Source: Trinickia soli (GTDB lineage: Bacteria; Pseudomonadota; Gammaproteobacteria; Burkholderiales; Burkholderiaceae). Taken from it: 64,000 bases of DNA. The notes beneath the pieces are model-generated. The model had not been told where the DNA came from, ran no database searches, and was given only the letters and a program-made list of their open reading frames with translations. The stretch is from assembly GCF_002879855.1 (NCBI RefSeq), contig NZ_PNYB01000004.1, forward strand, positions 186,001-250,000, written 5' to 3'. Made by a program: the position numbers and the translations under genes. This document shows, one piece after another, positions 27,663 to 36,996 of the stretch. Every line of letters begins with the position of its first letter. Within the stretch, counting starts at the first letter, position 1.

Positions 27663-30600
27663 TCATGGGCAAGACGTACGCGTCCTTGTCCAGGAGTCCA
27701 GCATTGTCCAGTCGACACCTCGCTCCAATCGAAATCGGCAAATGGACTCGCGTGTCGAAATATGAGCCTGGATGGCTTGCTCTGCCGCGACACTATGTCC
27801 CCACGGTACAGTGTCCATGCCCTGGAGCAAACGCCCGAGTAAGGACTGCTCGATCTGGTCGGCGAAATGAGCCGTCAAGAAATGCTTGGCGCGCCGGAAC
27901 CGGGCGCCGGTGTCAACCAGTAACGCGAAGAGTGGCGCGGCGCCGCAGTGAGCCACAGCGACCTCGGGAGCGTGTCGCACAATCAGTGCGTAGACGCCGG
28001 ACAGCGTTGCGCCGCTCGCGGCCGCGATTTCCTGCAGTTCACCTTTCAGATCCGAGCGCTTGCACAAGCAGGCCGCGACCAGGTCATGACCGATATGAAA
28101 CCCGTTCCGCCCGACGAGCCTCGCCAACGCCTGACGGGGCCAGTTTGCCGCCAGGAACAGGCTGGCCTGTCTGAGACACTCATAGCGGTCGCCCCACCGC
28201 GCATCGTCCTGCGCACAGTTCGCCAACCAATGCGCGTACCTGTCTATCAGGGACCAGCAGCGGCCTACCCCGCCGCGCAGGCAGTGCAGTATCAGCCCGC
28301 GTACGACACGGCTCTGCGCGATCGCGCTGACGGTGGAAGACATCGGCAAGGTATGCAAGGCTACGTACTGCGACGCATCGTCAAGAACCGTGCGGTACTG
28401 GACAAGCGCGGCGACCACTGATTTCCAGGCGGGCCCATTAAAGCGCTGAGCAAAACCATCGATCGCGCCGTTCTCGACATACGAAAAATCATAGGAGGCA
28501 TCGAAGAGGAATCGTGTGGCAGCCACAAAGCGTGTGAGATCCTCATGTTGCCAAAGGCCCGCCGCCGGCGCACCGAGCCGAATGAATAGCGTCCAGGTGC
28601 CCAACACCTGCTCCCGCCGGATCACCAACTCGGGAAACATCCACCGGCGGATTCGTTCCAGGAACACCTCGAAGGCGAGGACTCGCGCGATCTCGCCACC
28701 GGAGCAATCCGGTGGCTCGGTCCATTCCACCGTGATCTGGCGGGGCGTAAATACATAGCTGGCCTTGTGCGTCCCCATCGGGATTTGAATTTCAAGTAGC
28801 TCTCGCTCAAAGCGCAGGACCTTCGTCGCGCGACTGCTGAATGTCGAGCAAAAGCGCTCAACGGCCTGCACGCGTTTCGGCAACGACCGGGTTTCAAGGC
28901 ACAGCGATGCCAATGACCATTGGTGCAGCAGATTGTGCAGAACATGGGGGTTTTCGTAGCGAAGCGCGGCCTGCCGGGCAGCCGCGACGGTATCAAACTC
29001 GGCACGCCAATTGCGGTCCTCGATTTCAAACGAGCGGGGCATCTCCTCGTCGAGCCACTCGTGCATCCAACCTTGAAACCGGAGTAGCACCACATCATCG
29101 CGAAGAGACAGCGACCCCTTGCGAAGATGTGCAATCCATTGCTGCATCACCAAAAGGTACCGACGGTAGCAGTCCGCATCGCCCCGCTCCACCGCACGAG
29201 CCAGCAGTCCTTTCAGTGAGGCGTCATAAGCCTCGATCAACGCCCCCTTGAGCTGCTCGGCGACGTTCCCCATTCCCACTTCGCACAGTGCGCTTTGTAA
29301 GCTCGCGTGGGCGTCATTCACCTGCTCCGAAAGCTGCGCGACTGCATCCGCGCCGAAGGCGATGCCCCTGAACGAGACCATTGCATGCTGGAAGGCCTCC
29401 AGTGATTCGAGGACGGTGCGGTGAGTCAGCGCCAGCGGAACCAATTGGGCGACACTCGGAATCGGCAGCCCCAACGAATGTAGGGGCGTCAGCGACCTGG
29501 CCGACAAGCCGCGCTCATAGGCGTGCGCCAGTGCATCGATGTAGGAAGCCATTTCAGCCGCCTCATAAAACGGCAGCCGAGTACATTCCGCACTGACGAG
29601 CGATACGCTGCCGAGCACCAGCACGGCACTATCCCGCTGATGCTCGATCAATTGCCTGGCTGCCGAATCGATCAGGCAAGCCAGCGTGGGTGGCCGTACC
29701 CACGATGATGCCTCTTCGCAATCCAGCAAAGCGATAATGAGCCGCAGGTCGCCACTCTTCACGAGTAGACGGACCGCAGATGACAACGCGAACAGCGTGG
29801 GCAACTCGAGCCGCGACTCGCCTCTCGAAATCTGGATCGCGCGGGCATAGGCTCTGGCGAATCCGGTGCGCGCGCAGAGTTCGCCAGCGTACCCCGGAGA
29901 CGGATACCGCGACCGCCCGATCTGTGCGAGCAACGACGGTGACTCCACTGTGTCGTCGACCCGCTGCATCCACAACGACGCCATCGGCTGCTCGGTACGA
30001 GCAAGCAATCGCTCTTTGGCCTCTCTGGCCAGCGGCAACCGATTCAATTCAGACAGAGTCTCGGTGCAATGCGCGGCCAGTTCACCTTTGGCAGTAAGCA
30101 CCTCATCCGTAAAGACGGCGGCGCAGCCGTCCGGTAAGACCAGCTCTCGGCGAACCGCTGTCCGAATTGATCGCAGCATCGTCGAGTCACCCAGAATACA
30201 GGTGCCACGATCATACGCAGCGCAATCCGCGCTGGCGGGCACACGCGGCGTGTCCGCTTTTACACAAGTGATCTTCTGCTGGCGAAACATGATGCCTGCG
30301 TGTTCCTCTGCGCTACCCTCGTCCACCAGCACGATTGCCACCTCGGCCTGCTCCCGCGCATCCAGGCCAAGATACTGACGCCACGCGCTCATGAGGTCGG
30401 GCGCCGCCAACGCGCGACCGAAGGACTTCGCGCCTAGCAGCAATAGCTCGCCGTCCACAACGTCGTAGTGCCGGCTCAGCGCCTCGTAGCAATCGTCGGT
30501 CAACGCCGCTCGCTCACGAAAAGCGGCATCGAAATGTGCCGGCCGCGCCTGCAGGAGATGCAATCGTCGCACCTGTGTTTCTCGCAGATGTCGTCCCCGC

Positions 30601-31472
30601 CAGAGCCTGATGTCAGCCGAGGCCGGGCGCAAGACAAGGGTCGTTGCCCGCGAGCCGACGCTCTGAGCGCTGGCGAAGCCGAAGCCGAGCGTATGGGCAA
30701 CATTCATCACGCGCCGATCGCGCGGCATGACGGTCGTGATGGATACGAAGCCCAGCGCCGTATCGAGACCCCATTCGCAATCAATGGCGGAGAACTCGAA
30801 CGCCTCCATGAGTTCGGCGCACACGGCCTCCAATTGGTCCAAGACCGCGGAGTCGAGATAGGGGGAGTGATCGAGGTCAACATCGCCAGCTACATCGATC
30901 TTTAGCAGCGGCTGCACAAAGCACGAGACGGCTTCGAAACGGGTGGCTCGCCCTGAAAGCGTCAACTGTCGCCGAGCGTGCTCGGTCAATCCGCTCAGAG
31001 CTACGGTGGCGATCTGCTGCAGCAGATCTTCCGGCGCAAAGCAGATCAGGCTTTCGTAGCCCCCGGCATTGACGTGATCCGTGAAATCCTCAATGCCGGC
31101 ACTACGCACGATCCACGGCGCCGGACCGCAGACCTGCGCCACCTCCTGCCTAAGCCGGGGAAACGCTTGTGCCAATGAAGCGGCATACGCCGATTCGATC
31201 TTCACCATCGGCGCCGTGTCATCCGTTACTACGAGCGGCAGCGCGGCGACGGGAAAGATCGGCGGGACCAGTCCGGCCAGTGAGTCGATTGCGCGAATGC
31301 GCAGGAGCCGATCCAACTTCGGCCCGTACGATGAATGATTGTCTCTATACATAGGGGGTGGATATCCGAACTCTGCGAGCTCTGATAGATGGGACCACAC
31401 CGCGCGATAAGCGCGAGCAGTTTTCAATGAACGACGTAGAGATCCGGTTCGACGAATGCCCGTTTCGATCAC
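27663..31472 (-). CDS. Large protein with PEP-synthase-like ATP-grasp and swivelling-His domains
   Basis: This 1269-residue protein is the last gene of the leftward operon. Its first 315 residues match the ATP-binding domain of PEP synthase, PPDK and rifampin phosphotransferase: WIVRSAGIEDF (about 120-130, compare VRSSA.EDL), AGGYESL, DCEWGLD (231-237) and a closing LLQARP (306-311). A segment EEHAGIMFR (389-397) resembles the phosphohistidine loop of the swivelling domain, with His391 as the candidate carrier. No PEP/pyruvate barrel is recognised; residues 450-1269 appear largely helical and match nothing known to me. The start is a GTG without a clear ribosome site; Met41 at 31352 is an alternative. 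Context suggests phosphorylation of the product or an intermediate, possibly self-protection, but this is inference. Confidence 0.6.
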   Translation of the reverse strand: MIETGIRRTGSLRRSLKTARAYRAVWSHLSELAEFGYPPPMYRDNHSSYGPKLDRLLRIRAIDSLAGLVPPIFPVAALPLVVTDDTAPMVKIESAYAASLAQAFPRLRQEVAQVCGPAPWIVRSAGIEDFTDHVNAGGYESLICFAPEDLLQQIATVALSGLTEHARRQLTLSGRATRFEAVSCFVQPLLKIDVAGDVDLDHSPYLDSAVLDQLEAVCAELMEAFEFSAIDCEWGLDTALGFVSITTVMPRDRRVMNVAHTLGFGFASAQSVGSRATTLVLRPASADIRLWRGRHLRETQVRRLHLLQARPAHFDAAFRERAALTDDCYEALSRHYDVVDGELLLLGAKSFGRALAAPDLMSAWRQYLGLDAREQAEVAIVLVDEGSAEEHAGIMFRQQKITCVKADTPRVPASADCAAYDRGTCILGDSTMLRSIRTAVRRELVLPDGCAAVFTDEVLTAKGELAAHCTETLSELNRLPLAREAKERLLARTEQPMASLWMQRVDDTVESPSLLAQIGRSRYPSPGYAGELCARTGFARAYARAIQISRGESRLELPTLFALSSAVRLLVKSGDLRLIIALLDCEEASSWVRPPTLACLIDSAARQLIEHQRDSAVLVLGSVSLVSAECTRLPFYEAAEMASYIDALAHAYERGLSARSLTPLHSLGLPIPSVAQLVPLALTHRTVLESLEAFQHAMVSFRGIAFGADAVAQLSEQVNDAHASLQSALCEVGMGNVAEQLKGALIEAYDASLKGLLARAVERGDADCYRRYLLVMQQWIAHLRKGSLSLRDDVVLLRFQGWMHEWLDEEMPRSFEIEDRNWRAEFDTVAAARQAALRYENPHVLHNLLHQWSLASLCLETRSLPKRVQAVERFCSTFSSRATKVLRFERELLEIQIPMGTHKASYVFTPRQITVEWTEPPDCSGGEIARVLAFEVFLERIRRWMFPELVIRREQVLGTWTLFIRLGAPAAGLWQHEDLTRFVAATRFLFDASYDFSYVENGAIDGFAQRFNGPAWKSVVAALVQYRTVLDDASQYVALHTLPMSSTVSAIAQSRVVRGLILHCLRGGVGRCWSLIDRYAHWLANCAQDDARWGDRYECLRQASLFLAANWPRQALARLVGRNGFHIGHDLVAACLCKRSDLKGELQEIAAASGATLSGVYALIVRHAPEVAVAHCGAAPLFALLVDTGARFRRAKHFLTAHFADQIEQSLLGRLLQGMDTVPWGHSVAAEQAIQAHISTRESICRFRLERGVDWTMLDSWTRTRTSCP

Positions 31473-31517
31473 TCTGCGTTTGTCGAACTTAAGAGGTCAA
31501 CGCATGACCTGGTACAG

Positions 31518-33518
31518 CTACTCGCCCGTTTGTCTCAGTGCTTCCAATGGCGAAGACAGTTGGCGACTACGACGCACCGCGGTGTCGCGAGAGGCCTGGC
31601 GATCTGTTGGACCGATGCCGACACCACCGCATCTGACGTCAACGTGCGCGCTCTGCGCAGCCTCGTCGATGGGTCGTGCCCCCTCGTCCGATGCCTCCCG
31701 CAGAATTCCGCCGCTCTGGTGAGCCCACAACCGCGCGTAGAGGCCTCCTTGTGTCAACAATGTTTTATGGCTGCCTTGCTCGACGATACGACCCTCATCG
31801 AGCACGATCAGCCGGTCCATCGCTGCGATGGTGGAAAGCCGGTGCGCGATAGCGATCACGGTCTTACCTTCCATCAACCGGTAAAGGCTTTGCTGGATCG
31901 CAGCTTCCAACTCGGAGTCGAGCGCACTGGTAGCCTCATCGAGTAGCAGGATCGGTGCGTCTTTCAGCATCGCACGCGCGATAGCAATGCGCTGACGCTG
32001 GCCGCCGGAAAGCTTGACGCCCCGCTCGCCTACGTGTGCCGCGTAGCCGCGCCGACCACTCGCGTCGCTCAGGTTGACAATGAAGTCGTGCGCCTCGGCG
32101 CGCAACGCTGCCGCCTTTATCTGCTCCGGCGTAGCATCCGGGCGCCCGTAGGCCAGGTTTTCGGCGATAGAGCGGTGCATCAGTGAGATGTCCTGGGTGA
32201 CCATGCCAATCTGACTGCGCAGCGAGTCCTGCGTGACGGATGCAATATCCTGCCCATCGATTGAAATCCGCCCACGCTCAAGGTCGTGAAAGCGCAGCAG
32301 CAGGTTCACCAGAGTCGACTTGCCCGCGCCCGATCGGCCAACGAGGCCGATCTTCTCGCCGGGTCCGATGTTTAAATCGAGGTTGTCGATCACGTGGCGA
32401 CCGACAGATGCATAGCGAAAGCTCACTTGCGAGAACGACACCTCGCCGCGCCGTACATCGAGCTCAGTGGCATCCGGCGCATCAAGCACAGCGTGCGGTC
32501 GCGACAGCGTCTTCATCCCGTCCTGTACCGTGCCAATACTCTCGAACAGACTCGTCATTTCCCACATGATCCAGTGCGACATCCCTTGCAGCCGCAGCGC
32601 AATAGCGATTGCCGCAGCCACAGCCCCCGCACCTACCGCGCCGCGTGACCACAGCCATAGCGCCATACCCGTCATGCCGGCCGTGAGTCCCATGCTCAGC
32701 ATGTGGCTGACGATGTCGAAGGCGCTGACGAGACGCATCTCGCTGTAACCGGCATGCATAAATTCCCGCATCGCCTCGCGCGCGAAGCCCGCCTCGCGCT
32801 GCGTGTGGGAGAACAGCTTGACGGTAGTGATGTTGGTGTAGGCATCGCTGACGCGGCCGGTCATCTGTGCGTGAGCATCGGCCTGCGCTCTACCGACCTT
32901 GCCCAGGCGCGGCACGAAATACAGCAGCGAGGTGATGTAGAAGACGAGCCAAGTCACGAACGGCCAAACCAATTGCGCGTCGAGCACCCCGATCAGGACG
33001 ATCATGGTTGCCATATACACGCCCATGGCAACGAGAACGTCGACCAGGACGAAGATGGCTTCGCGCACGGCGACCGCGGTTTGCATCACTTTTGTCGTAA
33101 GGCGGCCGGCGAACTCATCCTGATAGAAGACCATGCTTTGGCCCAGCAGCAGCCGGTGGAAGTTCCAGCGCAGCCGCATCGGAAAATTCACCGTCAGTAC
33201 CTGATGCTTCACGACGGTCTGCAAGGCGAGCACTACGACACTGCTCGCGAGAAGCGCTGCCAGCCAAACCAGGGAGCTGCCGCGCTCGGCCCACAGGCGC
33301 GATGGTGCCTGCATACTGAGCCATTCGACCACGCGCCCTAGCATTGCAAACAGCAACGCCTCGAAAGCCGACATGAGGATGGCAAGTATTGCCATCAGCA
33401 AAATCTTGCCGCGCACGCGTTGCGTGCAAGCCCAAAGGAAAGGGAAGATCCCTTCAGGCGGCACGGGGGGTTCGTCCGCGGGAAACGGGTGAAGCCGTTT
33501 TTCGAAAAAGCTGAACAA
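31518..33518 (-). CDS. ABC exporter, fused membrane and ATPase domains (MsbA/multidrug type)
   Basis: The 666-residue half-transporter has a six-helix ABC membrane domain (about residues 30-330) and a nucleotide-binding domain with Walker A GRSGAGKSTLVNLLL, Q-loop GMVTQDISL, signature LSGGQRQRIAIARA and Walker B ILLLDEATSALD. The likely start is the TTG at 33518, preceded by GGGAG, giving the N-terminus LFSFFEKRLHPFPADEPP; in-frame codons further upstream overlap the DegT gene and look non-coding. It works as a homodimer and is the obvious candidate to export the aminoglycoside or its phosphorylated form. The C-terminal 50 residues are a low-complexity tail. Confidence 0.87.
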   Translation of the reverse strand: MFSFFEKRLHPFPADEPPVPPEGIFPFLWACTQRVRGKILLMAILAILMSAFEALLFAMLGRVVEWLSMQAPSRLWAERGSSLVWLAALLASSVVVLALQTVVKHQVLTVNFPMRLRWNFHRLLLGQSMVFYQDEFAGRLTTKVMQTAVAVREAIFVLVDVLVAMGVYMATMIVLIGVLDAQLVWPFVTWLVFYITSLLYFVPRLGKVGRAQADAHAQMTGRVSDAYTNITTVKLFSHTQREAGFAREAMREFMHAGYSEMRLVSAFDIVSHMLSMGLTAGMTGMALWLWSRGAVGAGAVAAAIAIALRLQGMSHWIMWEMTSLFESIGTVQDGMKTLSRPHAVLDAPDATELDVRRGEVSFSQVSFRYASVGRHVIDNLDLNIGPGEKIGLVGRSGAGKSTLVNLLLRFHDLERGRISIDGQDIASVTQDSLRSQIGMVTQDISLMHRSIAENLAYGRPDATPEQIKAAALRAEAHDFIVNLSDASGRRGYAAHVGERGVKLSGGQRQRIAIARAMLKDAPILLLDEATSALDSELEAAIQQSLYRLMEGKTVIAIAHRLSTIAAMDRLIVLDEGRIVEQGSHKTLLTQGGLYARLWAHQSGGILREASDEGARPIDEAAQSAHVDVRCGGVGIGPTDRQASRDTAVRRSRQLSSPLEALRQTGE

Positions 33519-33627
33519 GGTATTGGTCTCCCAGGCGTTCTGCAACCTTGGCCGCACGCGCGTCCAGACACGGAGGTCGCAGATGCTTGCCAAGCGCAAG
33601 CGATGAACGGGCGGTTCGCAAACGTTG

Positions 33628-34899
33628 TCAGCCACGTAGATGAGCAACCAACCGCGCCACTTTCTCGAAGGCGGCTGCCACATGCGCCATCGCGTCGGCA
33701 TCGGCTAACAACATGCGGTGAGGCAGAGCAATACAGGATCGAGAGAACGCTTGCGCTGCGGGCAAGTGGTAACGGGACGGATCGACCGCATCGGCAAAGC
33801 CGTCACCCAGCGCGAACCGCGTTCGCGAGAAAGGCTTGTACAAACGATTCTGATTGAGCGCGCTGTACATCGTTTTACAGGGCAATCGAATCTCGGCGGC
33901 CAGTGCCCTGGCGAATCGCTCGGCGCCCGCCGCATCGACGATTGACTGCGGTAGTCGAACCACGTAGGAGTAGTACGTCCGCGCCGTGGTACCTATGGCA
34001 GTCGCTTGCGGTGAAAACCCAAGTGAAATCAGCGAGCTGTCCAGGATGACAGCGTTGCGATGGCGTAACGCCCGTTGCTCATCGAGCATATCCAGCTGCG
34101 CCGTCAGGATGGCCGCGTGAAATTCCGAGAGGCAGTAGTTGCTGCCCATGATTTCTGCGGTTTCAACCAGCATCATCTCGTCCATCCCGGGCGGCTGTGC
34201 AGCGAGTGTGCGACCATCGGCCCGAAGATGCGCCAAGCGGCGCATCAACCTGATGTCATCTGTGATCACGGCCCCGCCCTCGCCGCTCGTCAGCAACTTG
34301 CTGTGCTGCATCGAGAACGTACCCGCCGCGCCAAAGCCCCCGACATGCCGCCCCGCATAGCGGGCTCCATGCGCTTGGGCGCAATCTTCGATCAACGGGA
34401 TCGACCGCGCGTGGGCGACCGCCACGATGCGATGTAGGTCCGCGACCGCAGATCCCAGATGGACCACTGTGATGGCCCGTGTGCGCGGCGTAATGGCCCG
34501 TTCAAGCGCGACAGGATCGAGGCAGCCGGTGTCTGCCTCGACGTCGGCCAGTACGGGAACAGCGTTGACACCGAGTACCGCTGATGCAGAAGCGACCCAG
34601 CTTACACCGGGCACGATCACCTCGTCGTACGCGCCAACCTCGCAGGCCTCCAGCGCCATGGTCAGAGCGGAAGTGCCCGTCGCGCACGGCACACAGAAGG
34701 CAGCACCTGTGTACGCGGCAAACGCCTGTCCGAAACGCTCTTCCCACGATGCCTGTCCGCGATATGGCCCGCTGATGGACCATCGGTGGCTTTCCAGCAC
34801 GGCAGCAATGTTGCGCCGTGTGTTCTCAGTATTCTGCGGCCAATTGGGCCAATGCCGATCAACGACAGCACGCCCACCATGAATTGCAAGCGTATCCAC
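33628..34899 (-). CDS. btrS: L-glutamine:2-deoxy-scyllo-inosose aminotransferase (BtrS/NeoS type)
   Basis: The 423-residue DegT/DnrJ-type PLP enzyme closely follows butirosin BtrS as I recall it: WPNWPQNTENTRRNI near the N-terminus (BtrS WPEWPQHSDRTRRKI), HRWSISGPY, CVPCATGTSALTMALEA, and EVIVPGVSWVASASAVL. The PLP lysine is in MQHSKLLTSGEGG and GSNYCLSEFHAAIL follows. BtrS performs both transaminations of 2-deoxystreptamine synthesis, first on 2-deoxy-scyllo-inosose and later on amino-dideoxy-scyllo-inosose. The GTG at 34899 sits after GGAGGG at good spacing; the ATG at 34914 overlaps that site. Only one such enzyme is present, as expected for the dual role. Confidence 0.9.
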   Translation of the reverse strand: MDTLAIHGGRAVVDRHWPNWPQNTENTRRNIAAVLESHRWSISGPYRGQASWEERFGQAFAAYTGAAFCVPCATGTSALTMALEACEVGAYDEVIVPGVSWVASASAVLGVNAVPVLADVEADTGCLDPVALERAITPRTRAITVVHLGSAVADLHRIVAVAHARSIPLIEDCAQAHGARYAGRHVGGFGAAGTFSMQHSKLLTSGEGGAVITDDIRLMRRLAHLRADGRTLAAQPPGMDEMMLVETAEIMGSNYCLSEFHAAILTAQLDMLDEQRALRHRNAVILDSSLISLGFSPQATAIGTTARTYYSYVVRLPQSIVDAAGAERFARALAAEIRLPCKTMYSALNQNRLYKPFSRTRFALGDGFADAVDPSRYHLPAAQAFSRSCIALPHRMLLADADAMAHVAAAFEKVARLVAHLRG

Positions 34900-35019
34900 C
34901 CTGCATCCCTCCATAGATTATGTTTGGCAAAGCCCCGTCCACATAGGCTTGAACCTGCACCGACCCGTGGCCAGGCTCGTCGAGCGCTAGATTTGACATA
35001 TGCGTGGTGGCATGAACAT

Positions 35020-35751
35020 TCAACTTGTCCTACGCCACACGCGTTCTGCGTAACGCCCGGTGCTCGCACCAATCCGACCGGCGTGCTGCAGCATCTCGGC
35101 GACGGTCAGCGCGCTGGTCTGAGAACGGTAGCTCCACATGTCCTCGCATTTGTTCCTTACAACGAGTTCGATGTCGACCGTCCCAGCTGGCGCGAGGCCC
35201 TGGGTGGCGAGCTCCTTGTCAAGTTCGGACAGCCGCAGGCTCGCGCTGTACGGAATGTCCTCGTAGTAGAAGATATCGGCCTGATGCAGTGCGTCCGCCG
35301 CTGTCCGCACGATCCGATGATCGACATGTCCGCCGAGGCCACAAGGCGCGACGACGACATCGGGGACCAGACGAGCCACTGTGTCGCCAATCAGCGTTAC
35401 GACGTCCGCCGTCCTCGGATCATCGTCAGGTACAACGCTGAGCTCCGTAGCCTCGTCGTAGCCCATTACAAAGCTGTCAGGGCAGTAAAGAATCGAGTAG
35501 TCGATCCTACGTCGCTCGCAGTAGGCCCGGTCCTCTTGCTCCCGCACCGCGGATATGACATCCACGGACGCCTCGCGCAAATTCGACGCAAGCGCCCACC
35601 CGCTGCGCCCGAAGATCGTCATCAGCAGGATGTCCGCCCGCAAGGAAAGGTTTGCCACGATGCCGCCGATCGAGTAGGCGACATCATCCGCGTGCGGCGA
35701 CAGCAACAGGATCCGCCTCCCGACCAACGAGTTCAAAGTTAAGGAGAGCAT
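35020..35751 (-). CDS. PIG-L/LmbE deacetylase, probable 2'-N-acetylparomamine deacetylase (BtrD/NeoD type)
   Basis: The 243-residue protein has the PIG-L zinc motifs: SPHADDVAYSIGG (PHADD, near residue 18) and GLGGHVDHRIVR (HxxH) near residue 142. In neomycin and butirosin pathways a PIG-L enzyme removes the acetyl group from 2'-N-acetylparomamine. The presence of a BtrM-type glycosyltransferase and a BtrS-type aminotransferase in the same island makes that role likely. The ATG at 35751 follows GGAGGAGCG and overlaps the end of the class III aminotransferase gene by 13 bp, suggesting translational coupling. An upstream GTG at 35769 is an alternative start. Confidence 0.82.
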   Translation of the reverse strand: MLSLTLNSLVGRRILLLSPHADDVAYSIGGIVANLSLRADILLMTIFGRSGWALASNLREASVDVISAVREQEDRAYCERRRIDYSILYCPDSFVMGYDEATELSVVPDDDPRTADVVTLIGDTVARLVPDVVVAPCGLGGHVDHRIVRTAADALHQADIFYYEDIPYSASLRLSELDKELATQGLAPAGTVDIELVVRNKCEDMWSYRSQTSALTVAEMLQHAGRIGASTGRYAERVWRRTS

Positions 35752-36995
35752 CGCTCCTCCGCGATCCACTCGATTGCTTGCTGGGCGGGAACGATGTCGG
35801 TGGCGCCGTCCATCATGCTGAAGGCTGCCTGGAAGCGTCTGTGCAGGCTTACCGACGTGGGTTCGGTCGGCCCCAGCTGCCGGGAAGTGGCGGCCAAGCC
35901 AACCTCAAAGCGGTGAATCAGTTCGTCAAATACGTCTGCTGTCGCCAACGAGACCGCCTGATTGTCACCTTCATAAAGCAACAAACCTGCTGCGGCGCAG
36001 TTCGAGTACAAGACTTGGTCCATGGGCTCGCTTGCTGAGACGATCTGCAGCAGCGGGCCGTCGCCGTAGATCTCGATTGGCAGCTCAGTGCGCCGCACCG
36101 CATTTCGCATTTCCGCGGCGAGGGCGGCGCCGCACCGGACCAGTTGCTGATAACCGTCCTGGTCCGCCATGTAATCCATCGTCGCCAGCGCGGCCACGAT
36201 CGGGATCGTGTCGAAATAGGCGGTATAGGTGAAGTCTTTCGCCGACGCCATCACATCGGATCTGCCAATCAGGCATGAGAGTCGCAAGCCATTTGCCAGC
36301 CCCTTGGCGAAGGTGTACAGATCCGCATGAAAGCCGACAGCCTTGGGAAATCTCGAAGCACGCACCGAACGGTAGCCTTGTTTGACATCGTCGCAGCACA
36401 GCAGGACGCCCTCGCGCTTGGCGATCTCTGCCAGCCTACGCAGCGTGTCCGGTTTCAGGTGAACATAGTCCGGTGACAGCATCACGAGCGCCACGTCCCC
36501 CCGGTGCCGTTCGAGCACGCGTTCAAGCAGTTCCGGCACAAAGTAAAAATCGATGATGCCGCTGGCGTTAGCAGTCAGCAGGCGGTCGGGGCTGACCCAA
36601 TAGTCGCCCCAGCCGTGATAGCCGGCGCTGGCAATGACACGCCGTCCGGTAAACATCCGCGCAACCTGGACAGCGGCTCGGCAGGCCTCCGTGCCCGTGC
36701 TAAAAAAGGCCAGACGCGCCTCGCCCAAACCAACGTCTTTGATAATCCTGGTTGCGAGTTCGTCGTGCTGGTCGCTCCAACAAGTCGCGCAAGCCACTTG
36801 ACTCTGGAGGTGGCGCGCGATCGCTGCATTCACCACGGGATGGTGGTGCCCAAGCGTGATGCAACCCTTACCGTTCATCAGGTCGATGTATTGCGTCCCA
36901 TCCGAGAGCGTGACCCTCGCGCCTCTGGAGCTGACGGCGCGTAGCCCCGGCCGTGCGGTGCAGATACAGGTGACAATGTGGCTCGGTCTGTCCAT
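35739..36995 (-). CDS. Class III aminotransferase, probable 6'-aminotransferase (BtrB/NeoB type)
   Basis: The 418-residue PLP enzyme resembles glutamate-1-semialdehyde aminomutases and the aminoglycoside 6'-aminotransferases. Visible motifs are INGKG-like LMNGKGCITLGHHHP, FFSTGTEACRAAVQ-like FSTGTEACRAAVQVAR, SAGYHGWGDYW, CCDDVKQGYRSVR and TFAKGLANGLRLSCLIG, where Lys carries PLP. Within an aminoglycoside cluster that also encodes a GMC dehydrogenase, it most likely converts 6'-oxoparomamine to neamine. The start at 36995 leaves only one base after the stop of the preceding gene, so the two are coupled. A housekeeping HemL role is unlikely given this context. Confidence 0.82.
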   Translation of the reverse strand: MDRPSHIVTCICTARPGLRAVSSRGARVTLSDGTQYIDLMNGKGCITLGHHHPVVNAAIARHLQSQVACATCWSDQHDELATRIIKDVGLGEARLAFFSTGTEACRAAVQVARMFTGRRVIASAGYHGWGDYWVSPDRLLTANASGIIDFYFVPELLERVLERHRGDVALVMLSPDYVHLKPDTLRRLAEIAKREGVLLCCDDVKQGYRSVRASRFPKAVGFHADLYTFAKGLANGLRLSCLIGRSDVMASAKDFTYTAYFDTIPIVAALATMDYMADQDGYQQLVRCGAALAAEMRNAVRRTELPIEIYGDGPLLQIVSASEPMDQVLYSNCAAAGLLLYEGDNQAVSLATADVFDELIHRFEVGLAATSRQLGPTEPTSVSLHRRFQAAFSMMDGATDIVPAQQAIEWIAEERCSP

Positions 36996-36996
36996 T

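Noticed and set aside
35739-36995. Glutamate-1-semialdehyde aminomutase (hemL)
   Set aside because: Similar class III fold, but context in the island and tight coupling to pathway genes favour a 6'-aminotransferase.
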